From Gordionus sp. m RMFG-2023 (lineage: Eukaryota; Nematomorpha; Gordioida; Chordodea; Parachordodidae): a stretch of 64,000 bases of DNA. Position numbers and translations under genes: made by a program. The notes beneath the pieces are model-generated. The model had not been told where the DNA came from. It was given only the letters and a program-made list of their open reading frames with translations, and made no database searches. Position 1 is the stretch's first letter. The number at the start of each line of letters is the position of its first letter. Positions 11,240 through 21,565 of the stretch are shown here, in pieces. The stretch lies in the NCBI RefSeq assembly GCF_954871325.1, contig NC_088775.1, positions 50,879,561-50,943,560 of the forward strand, read 5' to 3'.

Positions 11240-11700
11240 TTTTACATCCCCCTACCTCTACCCTTCTAGATTACCCATTATGGGGCAGAGATTGAACTCC
11301 AATTGAATAGATCCTTTGATTAGCTATCGATTGATACCCATATCAAAAAAAATCATTTTTTACGACCCCCCCCCCCCCCCCAAGCCCCCAGACCGCCCAT
11401 TATGGGGCAGAGATTAACCTCCAGTTGAATAGATCCTTTGATTAGCTATCGATTGATACCCATATTAAAAATTATTTTTTGCACCCCTATACCACTCACA
11501 CCCCACCCAGACCGCCCATTATTGGGCAGAGAGTAACCTCCAGTTGAATAGATCTTTTGATTGGCTATCGATTGATACCCATATCAAAAAAAATATTTTT
11601 TACACCCCCACCCCCAACCCTACCCCCCTAGACCACCAATTATGGGGCAGAGATTGATCTCCAGTTGAATAGATCTTTTGATTAGCTATCGATTGATACC
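11240..11700 (-). repeat. Foldback A right-arm tandem subrepeats
   Basis: Four copies in the opposite orientation to the left arm, each with GACCGCCCATTATGGGGCAG or close variants, followed by TTGATTAGCTATCGATTGAT. The two arms could pair over several hundred bases in single-stranded DNA. Confidence 0.85.
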
Positions 11701-12039
11701 CTATACTAGACATATCTTATATCATAAGGCCAAAAAAACAACATTGAAAATTAAAAAACGCAACGAAACTCGTGGAAAACGCTTTTAAAATAAGATTCCT
11801 CTTTATCACGATTAAAACGTGATAATACCGTATAGTTCTTTATCCTTTAAAAAATTGAAATTTTAAAGGGATCCCTTTAAATCCCGTGAAGATCCTGGAT
11901 AGTCATGATCCCTTTAAAAATTACGACATATATATAAAATCAATACGCGCATACGATTGCATATTTTTTCTGGAAAAGAGGAACCCGTTGATTTTGCAAT
12001 GACCTTGAAAAAAAAATAAAAACTTTTGGTCATTCACTG

Positions 12040-12425
12040 CCCTTTTATTTCCGTCCTTGCCCCTAGGACTCCAGCCGCCCCGGCTCAACTTCCCTGGTTC
12101 GATTCCCTTCCTCAGTTGGTCAGCATGTCGGACCCCTATTCTTCCATCCAGGAACTTTATACAGCATTCTACTCATTTTTTCGACCACCACTCCCGATTC
12201 CCATTTCCTTTCACTCCCATATTACCTGGCTCACACTGTATGGCCTATTTCAAATTTTCCATCATTTTCCTGTTCAATCCTCTCCATTTCCTTCTCTTTA
12301 CCTGGTTTCAATGCATCTAAACCAATCCGCGTTTTCCGACCCAAAAATTTCTCAGGGCGACAACTCAGTCCCTTTCCTGCTATTATTATAATAAGCCACC
12401 GATACCCATACCTCACTTCCTCCAA
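12040..12425 (-). pseudogene. Integrase C-terminal region, Ty3 element 1
   Basis: After a frameshift near 12,390 the minus strand continues the integrase: FLGRKTRIGLDALKPGKE corresponds to FLGRRTRLPLDFLKSKDG in element 2. Beyond about 12,235 the reading breaks up in several frames, with only fragments resembling the element 2 GKKWEKGGIV region. It ends close to the foldback insertion. Confidence 0.65.
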
Positions 12426-12579
12426 ATTTGGCCTTCCTCAACCAACTCTTTATAATTCCAACCATCCGCTCCGCCTGACCATTCGAGCTCGGGTGGTAAG
12501 GCGGCGCCCGCAGATGTTTCGCCCCACTTTCCACACAAAACCTCCCAAACCCATACACTACTAAAGGCCGGACTTCCAT
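12352..12579 (-). pseudogene. Integrase catalytic core end (DDE glutamate), frameshifted
   Basis: 75 codons containing HLRAPPYHPSSNGQAERMV, which carries the third catalytic residue (E of QAE), and YYNNSRKGTELSP. The preceding core with both aspartates is in another frame (12,413-13,834); the frames part near 12,540. It would complete the integrase that inserts element DNA into the chromosome. Confidence 0.8.
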
Positions 12580-13834
12580 CGGACACGATTACTTTGGCCA
12601 CTCCAAACTTCACCCATATATTTTTCAACTTTCTGACCACAATTTTCGTTGTTAATCCACCTACCGCTTCAAATTCTATCCACTTGGAGTATGCATCTAC
12701 TACCAAGAAATACTCTTTCTGGTCAAACTCGAAGAAGTCAACTTGTACCCTCTCCCAAGGACCCGAAGCTTTCGGCCATGTACTCTTTCTATCCCTAGCA
12801 GGCATACTACAAACTACACATTGTTTAGCCAGCTTTTCTATTTCTTCATTCATTCCCGGCCACCATACGTATTCGCGACCCCATTGTTTCATCCGTTCTA
12901 CTCCCTGATGCCCCGCATGCAACATTGCCATTACGGCTTCTATCCTAGGTACAACCGCTCTATTTCCCCGTACTACACAATCATCCAATACGGTTAATTC
13001 TTTTCCTACATTCTGGTATCTTTTATCTCCCTCTCGCCATGGCCTACGCCCCATTATACATTCCTTTACTCGACACAGATCTCTGTCTTTCATTGAAGCC
13101 CGAATTTCCTCCCAGTTCACTGGACCACCTTTGAAAATTCTCGACATCGCCCTTACCATAGTCATCTCTCTTTGTTCCTCCACCCTTTCACTGTTGTCCT
13201 CAACTTCCTCACCTGCCCCACATCTCGACATAATGTCCGGCAAGTAGTTTTCTCGTCCTCTTCGATATTTTAACGTCAAATCGAAACTTCCTACCAACAA
13301 CAGCCACCTCTGCAACCGCGGAGACATCATCAACTCTTTGTTATCCTTCTTGAATAAATATATCAACGGTTTGTGATCCGTATATACAATAAACTTCCGC
13401 CCAATCAAATATTCCCGGCACTTTGTCAGTCCAAAAATCACGGCCAAGGCCTCCTGTTCTATTACAGAATATCTCGTCTCCGCATCTCGAAACACTCTGG
13501 AGAAAAATAACACTGGCTTCTCTATCCCATCTATCTCATGTAATAACGCCCCTCCTACGCCTTTACTGGACGCATCTACAGCGAGAATCACCTCCATCTC
13601 GTTGTTAAAACATACCAAAATTGGCTCCTCCCCAATTTTCCTTTTCAGACCCTCAAATGCGGCCTCCTGTTCATCGCTCCACTCAAACTTTACCCCCGTT
13701 TTTAATAACTTGTACAACGGAGCTGCTATTTCGGCGAAATTCTCAACAAACCGATGATAGTAATTTACCATCCCTACAAAGGACTGTACCTCCGCCTTAC
13801 ATCGAGGCCTTACCATATTTCCAATTCCCATCAT
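12413..13834 (-). pseudogene. Pol: RT thumb, RNase H, integrase zinc domain and core
   Basis: A 473-codon open block. Residues 1-65 are the RT connection (FVGMVNYYHRFVENFA). RNase H follows, with D87 in AVDASSKG, E126/E128 in SVIEQEALAV, D153 in YTDHKPL and D200 in YLPDIMSR. The integrase HHCC domain has H306, H309, C339 and C342 (LHAGHQG … CVVC, with YVWWPGM between). The core has D366 (VDFFEF) and D419 (SDGSPAF). After about residue 425 the frame is wrong, because of a shift that moves the true end to 12,579-12,352. A single TAA separates this block from the RT block upstream, in the same frame. Confidence 0.92.
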
Positions 13835-13837
13835 ATT

Positions 13838-14425
13838 TTAATCCAACGGCCGTACCTCCACTCCATTTATTCGATGCCCCAAATAGACAACTTCCCTTAC
13901 CCCAAATATACTTTTCTCTCTACTTGCACGCAACTCCTTCTCTCGTATCCTCTGAAACACCTCTTCCAGCCTTCTATTGTGCTGCTCCGGCGTTACCCCT
14001 GTTATTAACACATCATCCATGTAATAAAAATGAAATATCCCCTCCAAACCCTGAAACACGGCCGCCATAGTCCGCTGAAATATGGGCGCCGAAACGCTCA
14101 ACCCGAACGGCAACCTCCTAAAGGCAAACAATCCCTTCGGAGTAGTTATCGTTAACAATTTTTGCATCTCCTTCCATACCCGCAACTGCAAATAAGCGTT
14201 CGAAAAATCAACTTTCGAAAAATATTGGCCCCCTTTCAAACTAGCCAATATTTCCTCAATCCTGGGTAACGAATATTTTACCTCCATCACCCATGGATTC
14301 ACCGTTACCCGAAAATCTGCACATAAACGCAAACTCCCATTGGCCTTTTTAACGGGTGCCAAAGGCGTCGCCCACTCACTGTACTCAACCGGGCCCACTA
14401 TTCCCTCATTTACAAAACGATCCAA
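13838..14425 (-). pseudogene. Reverse transcriptase, Ty3 element 1
   Basis: 195 codons covering RT fingers and palm: EYSEWATPLAPVKKANGSL, RLCADFRVTVN, first aspartate in FSKVDFSNAYLQ, RLPFGLSVSAPIFQ, and the catalytic YMDD in FYYMDDVLITG, then KSIFGVREVVYLGHRING. The block ends in TAA after VRPLD and reopens in the same frame as the next block, so one nonsense change separates them. Upstream, a frameshift and a TGA separate it from the protease-linker ORF. It copies element RNA in the cytoplasmic particle. Confidence 0.92.
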
Positions 14426-14433
14426 CTCTCACT

Positions 14434-14919
14434 CTACCTCTTGCGCCTCCACTCAAAAGGTACTCGCCGAACCGCACAATATTTTAGAACGCATCCCTCC
14501 TTCATCCGTATTTCCACCTCATAATCTCTTAAACAACCCAACTCCTCATTAAAAATTTCCTTATACTCCCTGGTCAACCGCTCTACTTCTTTCTGCAGAC
14601 ATTTCAATTCCTTCCCGACCTTTCCGGTCCTCTTCCCTCCCACTTGCTCCTTTATCTCCTCGCACGGTAATTCCCCATTCCCTACACCTCGAACAGGTTG
14701 TATCACTTCCTCCTCCCTCATCGTCAACCTCCCTCCTTCCATTTTTCCCAACATATGATATTCTCTTACCGCGTCTATACTATTTTTCACTGTAATTCCC
14801 TCACTTTCACCCCAATACAGAGAATCGCCCTCATTCATTTCGATGTTATCCCTTCCTTCTTTCCACTCCGCCATATCCTCCGGCTCTATTTCCTCCCATT
14901 CATCCATGACTGTTTTCAT
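14434..14919 (-). pseudogene. Pol linker between protease and RT
   Basis: 161 codons, charged and glutamate/lysine-rich. The last part, YKEIFNEELGCLRDYEVEI and RRVPFEW, is the conserved lead-in to Ty3 RT, and matches element 2 (YGIIFEEKLGRLNDYQVDV, RRVPWKR at 46,301-46,648). The frame is lost just before the RT proper. The amino half has no recognisable domain. Confidence 0.75.
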
Positions 14920-15039
14920 GATTACTTCTCTATTCTCGCTATCTATGGGGACAAAAACACCCCATCTAGCAAATACTCCTCAAAAATCATAAGCCGGACC
15001 AACTCTCTTGATCCAATCCCATCCCAACACGGTTTCTAC

Positions 15040-15389
15040 CCTCCTATCCATTATCCACAAATCCAGCACTTGTAGCTCCCCCGTATACAAATCCCCGATC
15101 TTTACCGGGCCCCTGACCGTTATTTCCGAACCATCAAATTATCTTACACAAATTTCCTCTTTGCTTATAACTCCCCTCAGCCATAATCTGCGACATACCC
15201 CATCACGGATATAGCCGCTCCCGTATCAAACAACATTGATACCACCATTCCATTTAAATTAAACCATACCCTCGGACAGGGATCATACACCAAACTCCCT
15301 TCTCTCACTCCTTGCAACCCCCGCATATCTCCTTTGCTTTTCCTTGTCCTCATACTCCCTTCATTCCATTCCCATCTCCCGGCCGGCAT
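15040..15389 (-). pseudogene. Aspartic protease, Ty3 element 1
   Basis: The 70-codon ORF (15,389-15,177) contains PRVWFNLNGMVVSMLFDTGA, with the active-site DTGA and the following ISV. A later block at about 15,080-15,020, in the next frame, reads ETVLGWDWIKRVG, the usual GxDWL-like end of retroviral-type proteases. The enzyme would cut the Gag and Pol polyproteins. Frames are broken between the two parts. Confidence 0.75.
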
Positions 15390-15413
15390 TCTCTTTGCCT
15401 TGCCATCATACAG

Positions 15414-15773
15414 TCATCTCATTTCACAATCCCTCGCCCATTGCCCCTCCTGCCGGCATTTAAAACATACCATTCCGCTCTCTTTAACTACCTCCAGAGT
15501 CGTTGCTCCTCTGCCTTCGTTTTCAATTTCTGCCATCCTCACATTAATGGCGCCCGATACTTCTCCCCTCTGCGGGAACCCTCCTCTCGTACTGACATTT
15601 CCGACATTACAATTCTCTTTCCGATGTCCAAATCTATCACATCCAGCACATCTCAATCTGTCTTGCTTACTGGGACAAAACGTCGAAATGTGACCAACCT
15701 GGCCACACTCAAAACATTTAATATCCCGACAATTACTGGCTATATGCCCTTTTATACCATTTATAACATACAA
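15414..15773 (-). pseudogene. Gag C-terminal part with zinc knuckles, Ty3 element 1
   Basis: 119 codons. Two intact CCHC knuckles are CFECGQVGHISTFC and CAGCDRFGHRKENC. A third, CFKCRQEGQWARDC, has glutamine in place of the histidine and may not hold zinc well. A fourth, at the junction with the upstream block (about 15,760), is spread over two frames, so a one-base loss has broken it. Such knuckles bind the element RNA during particle assembly. Residues outside the knuckles are polar and low in complexity. Confidence 0.85.
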
Positions 15774-16128
15774 TATCCCTATTTCTCGGCCCTTCCGTCC
15801 TATGCGACCTTGTCAAACCTCCATGACCTCTATATATCTCCATTCTTTCATCTCCACTTTCTTTTCCTTCCCTGCTCCATTTCAAATCCTCATTACTTGC
15901 CCATCCTTGCAACATTTCTTGCACCGGCAACCACGTAACTCTTCCATGCCTATCTTCTTCTCCGTTGTGCCCTTCTATCAACAACGTTTGCCCTCGTATT
16001 TTAATACTCCTATACCGGCGTTCTCTCCTGCCAAAATACAAACTTCCCAACCAAATCAACAAAATTACTATCACCCCCAGTATATTATACTGTACTTCTA
16101 CATATTTAGTTAATTTAAAACCTTTCAT
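15733..16128 (-). pseudogene. Gag N-terminal part with a membrane segment, Ty3 element 1
   Basis: 131 codons beginning MKGFKLTKY at the first ATG downstream of the leader. Residues about 15-33 (ILGVIVILLIWLGSLYFG) form a clear hydrophobic helix, followed at once by a basic stretch (RRERRYR). The remainder is charged and polar. The frame overlaps the zinc-knuckle block by about 40 bases, where one base is missing. A hydrophobic N-terminal helix is unusual for Ty3 Gag; element 2 has one as well, so it is likely a family trait. Topology unknown. Confidence 0.75.
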
Positions 16129-16414
16129 TTATATCATAAAAATATTATTAATAAAATGATTAAAGGACAAAAATATCTCTAATTAATTAATTTATACTAA
16201 ATATTTTAACAGAATAAAATATGTATCTCAAAATATTAACTACAAAAAGTTAATAATTAACTTAACTAAAAAAATCTTAACTACCTGAAGAGTTAAACAA
16301 TAGGATACAATTAATAAAATTAATACCGAGACAACACAACAGTACATCAGACTCTTTAAACCCTTTTAAACTCAACTGTAACCCAAATTACAATTTTTCC
16401 TATCCCTGTTAATA

Positions 16415-16625
16415 ACTCCGGTACTCTACAGATTTTTTTTCAAAAAAAAATATTCCACAGAACCCCTGTGACCTTAACAACACCTACGGTACTCTACCGA
16501 ATTTTCCTCAAAAAAAAAAAAATTCCACAGAACCCCTGTGATTTTAACAACAACCACGGTACTCTACTGAATTTTCCTCAAAAAAAAATATATTCCACAG
16601 ACCCCTTGCCTTTAAAATATAAATT
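16415..16625 (-). repeat. Leader tandem repeat, three units of about 70 bp
   Basis: In the non-coding leader between the 5' LTR and gag, a unit containing GGTACTCTACNGAATTTT, an A run and CCACAGAACCCCTGTG is repeated three times (starts near 16,422, 16,488 and 16,558). Each unit has a small potential hairpin, CACAG-AACCC-CTGTG. A role in RNA packaging is possible but only inferred. Confidence 0.65.
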
Positions 16626-16731
16626 CAATACCACAGTAAAACCACTGTGCCCTTAACCAACGTTAAGTAATCCCTTTTCCTTTTTTATTAACCTAAAAAA
16701 AATATAAATATAAAATTTTTACCTTTTTATT

Positions 16732-16748
16732 TTTCGGTCACGGCACCA
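16732..16748 (-). promoter_or_regulatory. tRNA primer-binding site of Ty3 element 1
   Basis: Two bases inside the 5' LTR, the minus strand reads TGGTGCCGTGACCGA. It begins TGG, complementary to the CCA end of a tRNA, and predicts a primer whose 3' end reads TCGGTCACGGCACCA. The tRNA itself is not in the window. Confidence 0.75.
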
Positions 16749-16750
16749 AA

Positions 16751-17173
16751 TATTGACGTCGTGCTCGAACCGGGGAATAAAATCCGTTGACTAAAATAGA
16801 CCTATAAGTTCCTCTCAGGATTTGATCAAGAAAAAAAAATTAAGATTTTTTTCCCTTTTTTTTAAGTTAATTTAAAAGACGCAAATGTAAAATAAACTTT
16901 TTATTAAATTTTCAAAAAAATAAAAAATTTAAACATATTTTGCCTAAAACTCGGCCTTTATATACCTTATAATTAAATAAATAACAAAATAATTTTCTAA
17001 AATAAAATTAAAAAAAAAAATAATAGGACTCATCCTGAGTCTTGCAATTCAAAGCCAAAAAAAACACGTCGATGTTACAAAGCCATATTATTCCGCGTAA
17101 TCAAAAAAAAATAATAAAGATTATATAAAAAAAATATACAATAAAAAAAAATGATAAAGCACTAAATATGACA
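16751..17173 (-). repeat. 5' LTR of Ty3 element 1
   Basis: 423 bp, matching the 3' LTR at 7,334-7,749. It carries the promoter in element sense, but I cannot pick out a certain TATA box in so AT-rich a sequence. The outer edge abuts the second ATATG duplication at 17,174-17,178. Confidence 0.93.
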
Positions 17174-17345
17174 ATATGTAAAAACCTTAAAATAAATTCT
17201 TCTTTAACCAATACTTAAATTTTGTAAAATTCTTCTTTTCTTAAATTTTGTATATGTAAATATAATATTATAAAAAATGTATATATAAGACAGATTTTTT
17301 AAAAAAGAAAATAATAAAAGAAATAAAATTTAATTTAATCATCTC
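17174..17345. repeat. Right half of the repeat interrupted by the Ty3 element
   Basis: Starts with the duplicated ATATG and continues TAAAAACCTTAAAATAAATT, matching 27,410-27,570. With 7,220-7,333 it rebuilds the empty site. Confidence 0.85.
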
Positions 17346-17559
17346 ATTCCGTGAAGTGTACATGGTGGCAGAACAGCTACTTCAGAGATTTTTTTAGCTA
17401 TATTTTCAGAGAATATTTTAGACACAACTTTAGCTACTGGAACATGGTCAAGCTAGATGAAAGAGGCTGGAATGTTATGTTTTTTTAATTCTAAAACACG
17501 TAAGAGATGATAGAAATGTAAAAATATGGATAGAAATATGTCGTATAAGAAAATTTTGT
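17346..17559. other. Unassigned stretch
   Basis: Short and AT-rich, with no ORF of note and no terminal repeat that I recognise. It probably belongs to the decayed retroelement ORF that follows. Confidence 0.3.
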
Positions 17560-17948
17560 ATCAAACATATAAAAATGATTTTAATAATAATTATTATCGT
17601 GACACATACAATTATTATAACAGGAATCAATATAATAGATTTAATAATAAAAATTACCATGAAAGAAATTTATATAATTAATATTATAAAGAGATATATA
17701 ACAATAAAACTTTAGAGATTATAATTATCGATTATATAATGATGAAAATATTCGTAATAAAAATTATAATAATGAAAACCTTAATAAAAATTAAACTTGT
17801 AATAAAATAATGGAAGTAAAAGATTGATTTAGAAAAAATTCCAGGAGTGTTAATTACTGAGAGTGACTCAGAGGATTATCAGACATGGAGATATAATATA
17901 ATAAGAAATAGAAAAATTTTTAATGTAGCAAATAAAAATAAAGGTAAT
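17560..17948 (+). pseudogene. Decayed asparagine-rich retroelement ORF, upstream part
   Basis: Plus frames read an Asn/Tyr-rich segment (for example FNNNYYRDTYNYYNRNQYNR) and then, in another frame, IPGVLITESDSEDYQTW continuing to NVANKNKGND. The composition and the break into frames suggest a gag-type relic. It stops at the foldback terminus at about 17,949. Similar coding-like sequence starts right after the other terminus at 24,944. No zinc knuckle or enzyme motif is visible, so the family is unknown. Confidence 0.35.
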
Positions 17949-17960
17949 GACTAAATACTG

Positions 17961-19160
17961 CATTGCTAAAAAGTAATTAATCATAATCAATAAAAAAAAA
18001 CCTAATAATAATATGACCCCCTAGTGAGGTTACCCCCCCCCCTAAAATTCGATTATAAAATCTTTTTTTATAAATAATTTTAAGAAATATTTTGTTTAAT
18101 GTACAATATCAATTTTTCATTAAAGAAAAATTGAGATTAAATATCAAATAATTTATAATACTATTTTTACGTAATATTAATGGAAAAAAAATTTATTTAT
18201 TAGCTTATTACACAAATTTTATTTTTTATTTTTCATTTTTAAAATTTAATAAATATATATCCATAAGAGGGCGTTAAATGCATAAATTTATAAATATATT
18301 CTTAGAAAACCAGAATAATTAGTGGATAACGCTTTTTTTATATTTGGGTGTAAATACATGTGAAAAACATAAATTTTTTTTAAAAAATATAGGTTTCTTT
18401 GACATTTAATTAATGAGTAGGTTTCGAATCGAAAAATAATAGAAAATTTGTAAGGCACATATAGCTGGCATTATTGATCAAAATTTCTTCATTTTTGGCT
18501 TATACGTGTATATTGGTGTTATGCATTATCCCAAAAATTATTTTGATAATATTATGATTTGACCGAATGCAGAGCTCAAAACCGACCACTTACTAAATAT
18601 TCAATTGACCTAAATGGTAGTAATATTATTTGAAAAATGTTCATTTTTGGTTTATTTATCTATAAGTAAGTGTAAAATATTATTCCAAAAAATATTTTTG
18701 AAATATCGTGATTTGACCGATAACCGATTTAAAACCGAAATACTGCATTTCTGGCGTTATCTATGGAAAATTTTTTATTTTTGGTTTATACGTATACATT
18801 AACGTGTTAAGAAGCATTATCCCAAAAAATATTTTGAAAATATTATGATTTGACCGAATGCCAAGCTCAAAATCGACAACTTACTAAATATTCGACCTAC
18901 CAAATTAGCTAGTATAATTGAAAAATGTTCAATTTTGTTTTATTTATCCATAAATACGTGTAAAACATTATCCCAAGATATATTTTAAAAATATCATGAT
19001 TTGACTGATAAACAAATTGAAATCGAAATACTAGGAAAATTCTTTATTTTAGGTTTAAGGTGTTAGCATTATCCTAAAAAATATTTTGAAAATATCATGA
19101 TTGTCCGAATGCCGTGCTCAAAACCGACCACTTATTAAATATTCGATCAAATTTAATAGT
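17961..19160 (-). repeat. Foldback B left arm
   Basis: About 1.2 kb that is the reverse complement, with divergence, of 20,160-21,493. It includes a simple outer part (shared TTGAGATTAAATATCAAATA) and inner subrepeats of about 280 bp alternating two half-units: one with TTTGACCGAATGC…GCTCAAAACCGACCACTTA, the other with GATTTGACCGATAACCGATT. Confidence 0.8.
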
Positions 19161-20159
19161 AATATTAATTGAAAAGCTCTTATTCGACGAAACGTTCAAT
19201 CTAACTGAAGGTTAATACGGATTGGATGAACTCGGCCTACGAGGAACTCTTTCCTAGGCCCGAGGAACTTGCCTTACCTCCATCACAAAATACTCCTTAA
19301 TACTTGATAGCCTTTGACACTAATACATTATATAGCAATCAATTGATAATTAGTACACATATTTTTGTTAAAACACCAATATAAGGGATAATAGGCCGCC
19401 AAACCCGAATACTTAATTTTATACAGCGCTGATAAACCCCTCTATATGATCGATGGATCTATTTGCTAAGCATTGTAAAGTAGATAGACTTCTTGTCTTA
19501 TGGTTGGAAACTTATTAGGGATACCCTACTAGGGTGGGCAGAAATAAAGTCCTATGCATATAAATGCCAACACAAGGTTATAAAATTACTTTTTATTAAA
19601 TTTGAATTAATAACCTTTTCAACTCACAAGGGATACCCATAAAAATTTCCGACCATTTTGTAATAAGCGATAATTTATATACAATGTAAACTCCGCCATA
19701 TTTTTGTTTACCAAATTATAACCAATTGTATTATAATGATAATTGTTTATATCAATCTATTTTAAAATTGTAGATATATAGTTTTAATAAAGACAATTAG
19801 AAGGCGGCCTCAGCTTACCAAATTAATATGGCAGGAAACCAGACATTTTTAAATCAATATGATTTATAATTATATAATAATTTTAAATTTTAACAGCTAA
19901 TATTTAAAATTATTATTTATTTGTTTATTATTTTTTTACGCACTATTACTTTTCTTATTTTAGCTTTATAAAAATGCCAAAATATTTTTAAAAAAAATTA
20001 TAATTTAAAATATTTCGAATTATAAATTTTCAATGAAATTGAAAAATATCAGGCATTCAGGTAATCTCGACGGAGGTGGAGAGAGGAATAATTTTTTGTA
20101 ATATTGAAATTATTTTTTTTGTAACTAAAAATTTATTATAATTAAGATTATTTATAAAG
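19161..20159 (+). mobile_element. Foldback B centre, containing a DIRS-like 3' end
   Basis: From 19,190 to about 19,830 the sequence follows 3,640-4,270 in order: an ORF tail with LFDETFNLTEG, a block resembling the inverted terminal repeat (19,550-19,625), and TTATAATGATAATTGTTTAT. This is a diverged second copy of the DIRS-like 3' end. The rest, to 20,159, is AT-rich without a gene. Confidence 0.45.
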
Positions 20160-21493
20160 TGGTGGGGTTTGAGGTTGGCATTCGGTCAAATCATAATATT
20201 TCTAAAATATTTTTTGGGATAATGTTTTACACGTATTTATAGATAAATAAACCAAAAATGAAAAATTTTCAATTAATATTACTACCAAATTTGGTCGATT
20301 GAATATTAAATAAGTGGTCGGTTCTGAGCTCGGCATTCGGTCAAATCATAACATTATCAAAATATTTTTTGGGATAATGCTTAACACGTTAATGTAAACT
20401 TATAAACCAAAAAGAAAAAATTTTCCAATAGTAACGCCAGCAATGCAGTATTTAGTCATTGGCCCAGTTTCAAATCGGTTATCGTTCAATTCACGATATT
20501 TCAAAAATATTTTTTAGGATAATGTTTTACACGTATTTATAGATAAATAAACCAAAAATGAACTATTTTCAATTAATATTACTACCAAATTTGGTCGATT
20601 GAATATTTAATAAGTGGTCGGTTTTGAGCTCGGCATTCGGTCAAATCATGATATTTTAAAAATAATTTTGGGATAATGCTAAACACGTTAATGTAAACCT
20701 ATTAACCAAGAATGAACAATTTCCCATAAATAACACCAGCGATGCAGTATTTAGTCATTGGGCCGGTTTCAAATCGGTTATCGGTCAAATCGCGATATTT
20801 TAAAAATATTTTTTGGGATAATTACACGTATTTATAGATATATAGACCAAAAATGAACATTTTCCAATTAATATAACTAACAAATTTGGTCGATCGAATA
20901 TTTAATAAATGGTCGGTTTTGAGCTCGGCATTCTGTCAAATCATAATATTATCTAAATATTTTTTTATGGGATAATGCTTAACACCTAAATGTACACGTA
21001 TAAACGAAAATTGAAGAGATTTTGATCAATAACGCCAGCAATATGTGCCTTACAAATTTTCTATTATTTTTCGATTCTAAACCTACTCATTAATTAATTA
21101 AATGTCAAAGAAACCTATATTTATTTTAAAAAATTTAGGTTTTTCACATTTATTAACACCCAAATATAAAAAAAAACGCTATCCAATAATTATTCTGGTC
21201 TCCTAAGAATATAATTTAATATTTATGCATTTAACGTCCTCTTATAGATATATATTTGTTAAATTTTAAAAGGAAAAAAAAAATTTGAGTTGTAATAAGC
21301 TAGTAAATATAATTTTTTTCCAATAATATTACGTATAAATAGAATTATAAATTATTTGATATTTAATCTCAATTTTTTATTTAATGAAAAATTGATATAT
21401 GTAGATTAAATAAAATGTTTCTTAAAATTATTTATAAAAAAAGATTTTATAATCAAATATTGATTGATTATGATTAATTGCTTTTTAGCAATG
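20160..21493 (+). repeat. Foldback B right arm
   Basis: Carries about three full subrepeats on plus. Each has GGTCGGTTTTGAGCTCGGCA, GGTCAAATCATAATATT, and a partner half-unit with GGCCGGTTTCAAATCGGTTA. The outer section mirrors 17,961-18,440. It ends AATTGCTTTTTAGCAATG, shorter by about 12 bases than the left terminus. Confidence 0.8.
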
Positions 21494-21565
21494 TAATAAT
21501 TTGGTATAGAAGGCAAACGTTTAATATTAAATTTTTATTTTATTATGAATATCTACACTGAAAAT

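Larger units (their letters stand above)
10093..11938. mobile_element. Foldback element A nested in Ty3 element 1
   Basis: Long inverted arms (about 10,093-10,735 and 11,200-11,938) each begin with TTTATATATATGTCGTAATT followed by AAAGGGATCATGAC, and inward each carries about four tandem subrepeats of about 115 bp. The subrepeat contains GGTATCAATCGATAG, AATCAAAAGATC, CTGCCC and a run of G. The 460-bp centre is AT-rich and non-coding. Foldback (FB-like) elements have exactly this plan. No clear target duplication is visible. It lies in the spacer downstream of integrase, so it is younger than the Ty3 insertion. Confidence 0.85.
7334..17173 (-). mobile_element. Ty3/Gypsy LTR retrotransposon 1, complete ends, decayed
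   Basis: A minus-strand element of 9,840 bp with LTRs at 16,751-17,173 (5') and 7,334-7,749 (3'), a 5-bp ATATG duplication outside them, and an undisturbed copy of the target at 27.4 kb. In order it carries a primer site, gag with a membrane segment and zinc knuckles, protease, RT, RNase H, integrase, a long spacer, a 3' zinc-knuckle ORF and a polypurine tract. The gene order RT-RNase H-integrase defines the Ty3 class. A foldback element of about 1.85 kb sits in the spacer. Frameshifts and stops make it non-autonomous today. Confidence 0.92.

Noticed and set aside
13835-13840. Break after VRPLD/VKPLE at the same RT position in both Ty3 elements as a recoding site
   Set aside because: Element 1 has a nonsense codon and element 2 a one-base loss. 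Recoding in the middle of RT is not known, and A-runs there make independent indels likely.
12026-16159. Many plus-strand ORFs across the Ty3-1 element
   Set aside because: All are antisense shadows of gag and pol; their composition follows from the opposite strand.
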